Source: an uncultured Flavobacteriaceae bacterium
GTDB taxonomy: Bacteria > Bacteroidota > Bacteroidia > Flavobacteriales > Flavobacteriaceae
DNA length: 14,342 nt
Reading direction: 5' to 3'
NCBI GenBank assembly: GCA_938018045.1
Contig: CALIIP010000141.1
Coordinates: 1 to 14,342, forward strand
Part shown: in pieces, positions 13,353 through 14,342 of the stretch
Position numbering within the stretch: position 1 is the stretch's first letter
Layout: each line of letters begins with the position of its first letter
The notes under the pieces: model-generated
What the model was told of the DNA's origin: nothing
The model's input: only the letters and a program-made list of their open reading frames with translations
Databases searched by the model: none
Program-made: the position numbers and the translations under genes

Positions 13353-14342
13353 TTAACTCACACTCTCTCCATTATCAACTTCCTTTTCGGGTTCTATAAA
13401 AGCAAGTTTTCCGTCTGTCGTGTCGGTCATTAAAATCATTCCTTGACTTTCTACACCTCTGATTGTTCTTGGTGCTAAATTTACCAAAACACTCACTCGC
13501 TGACCAATAATATCTTCTGGTTTAAAACTCTCTGCGATTCCAGAAACAATAGTACGAACATCAAGACCAACATCTACTTTTAACTTTAAAAGTTTCTTTG
13601 TTTTAGCAACTTTTTCGGCCTCTAAAATTGTTCCAATTCTAATATCTAACTTCGTAAAGTCATCAAAAGTAACAGTCTCTTTTTGAGGTTCAACAACCTT
13701 GTTCTCTTGTTCGTTTGTTTGCTTTGTTGCTTCTAGTTTATCAATTTGTTGTTGAATCTCTTTATCCTCAATCTTAGCAAATAATAATTCTGCTTTTCCT
13801 ATTTGATGATTTGGTGGAAGTAATATTTCTTTTTCTGAAACGTCATCCCATTTATTGTCATTTGAATTTAAAATTCCTTTCAACTTATCTGAAGTAAAAG
13901 GTAAAAATGGCTCAGATAAAATTGCCAAAGCAGTAGATATTTGAAGCGAAACAAACATAATCGTTTTTACGCGCTCTTCATCAACTTTTATAACTTTCCA
14001 AGGCTCTTCATCTGCTAAATATTTGTTTCCAAGTCGTGCAAGATTCATCAAATTGTTTAGTGCTTCTCTAAATCGATATCTTTTGATTGAATTTGCTATC
14101 CTCTCAGGAAATTCTCGTATTTTTTCTAACGTTTGGATATCTACATCAGAAAAATTGTTTGGAGTTGGTACTTCTCCTTCATAATATTTATTAGTCAATA
14201 CAACTACACGATTGATAAAGTTCCCGAAAATGGCAACCAACTCACTATTATTACGCGTTTGAAAGTCTTTCCAAGTAAAATCGTTATCACTTGTTTCAGG
14301 TGCATTTGCCGTCAATGTATATCTTAATACATCTTGCTTATC
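13353..14342 (-). CDS. metG: Methionyl-tRNA synthetase, C-terminal part (5' end beyond window)
   Basis: Attaches methionine to tRNA-Met. The frame is open to the right edge (DKQDVLRYTLTANAPETSDNDFTW...), so the 329 residues seen are the C-terminal half of a protein of roughly 690 aa. The HIGH and KMSKS catalytic motifs lie outside. The window shows the end of the catalytic region and the helical anticodon-binding domain (RNNSELVAIFGNFINRVV, FREALNNLMNLARLGNKYL). A charged linker follows (about 195-215 of the visible part), then the C-terminal tRNA-binding OB-fold domain (FDDFTKLDIRIGTILEAEKV ... VSVLVNLAPRTIRGVESQGM), which is typical of dimeric MetG. A start at 14315 would be an artefact: TTG there encodes an internal leucine. 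Confidence 0.95.
   Translation of the reverse strand, partial: DKQDVLRYTLTANAPETSDNDFTWKDFQTRNNSELVAIFGNFINRVVVLTNKYYEGEVPTPNNFSDVDIQTLEKIREFPERIANSIKRYRFREALNNLMNLARLGNKYLADEEPWKVIKVDEERVKTIMFVSLQISTALAILSEPFLPFTSDKLKGILNSNDNKWDDVSEKEILLPPNHQIGKAELLFAKIEDKEIQQQIDKLEATKQTNEQENKVVEPQKETVTFDDFTKLDIRIGTILEAEKVAKTKKLLKLKVDVGLDVRTIVSGIAESFKPEDIIGQRVSVLVNLAPRTIRGVESQGMILMTDTTDGKLAFIEPEKEVDNGESVS

Noticed and set aside
14315..14342. metG starting at 14315
   Set aside because: The frame continues to the window edge with conserved MetG sequence, and the base triplet there is an internal TTG leucine.
1..14342. CRISPR arrays, tRNA/rRNA genes, transposases or integrase attachment sites
   Set aside because: No direct-repeat/spacer pattern, cloverleaf, rRNA core sequence or transposase domain was seen on reading both strands.

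Overview
The window looks like a chromosomal segment of a low-GC Bacteroidetes, most likely a marine Flavobacteriaceae member. The evidence is the AT-rich genes, near absence of Shine-Dalgarno sites, non-ATG starts, a TPR anti-sigma protein of the Bacteroidetes type, a TPR-CHAT protein, and a leader peptide of flavobacterial style. Genus cannot be fixed from sequence reading alone. The flanks are housekeeping genes cut by the window edges: an acyl-CoA dehydrogenase (left, minus strand) and the C-terminal half of methionyl-tRNA synthetase (right, minus strand).

Left-centre (1682-6148): a translationally coupled ECF sigma / membrane TPR anti-sigma-like pair on the minus strand diverges from a small exported orphan protein (124 aa) and an 876-aa exported, C-terminally membrane-anchored TPR-CHAT caspase-like protease. 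Upstream of the 124-aa gene, and again upstream of the next gene at 6215, lies the same bipartite element, GGGTAACAAA-N14-AACA(C/T)A. It is a good candidate for the promoter read by the neighbouring sigma factor, and it would tie the protease module to the export module.

Right-centre (6215-11832): a cassette to make and export a disulfide-rich peptide. It holds (i) a membrane oxidase fusing an inactive C39-like domain, a VKOR domain and a DsbA/thioredoxin-like domain; (ii) a 60-aa precursor with a double-glycine leader and a 38-aa core whose six cysteines are spaced C-X5-C-X4-CC-X4-C-X7-C, the C-C-CC-C-C order of inhibitor-cystine-knot (knottin) peptides; (iii) a peptidase-containing ABC transporter (C39 protease, membrane domain, ATPase) to cut at the GG site and export the core; (iv) an HlyD-type membrane fusion protein. 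No outer-membrane channel gene is present. A pair of REP-like hairpins precedes the peptide gene, and a stem-loop that could act as an attenuator separates it from its transporter.

Working model (inference): a periplasmic signal acts on the CHAT protease and/or anti-sigma protein, releases the sigma factor, and turns on the 124-aa/CHAT genes and the oxidase. The peptide is trimmed, exported and oxidised into a three-disulfide mini-protein. Downstream of the cassette are a convergent exported protein of unknown function and metG.
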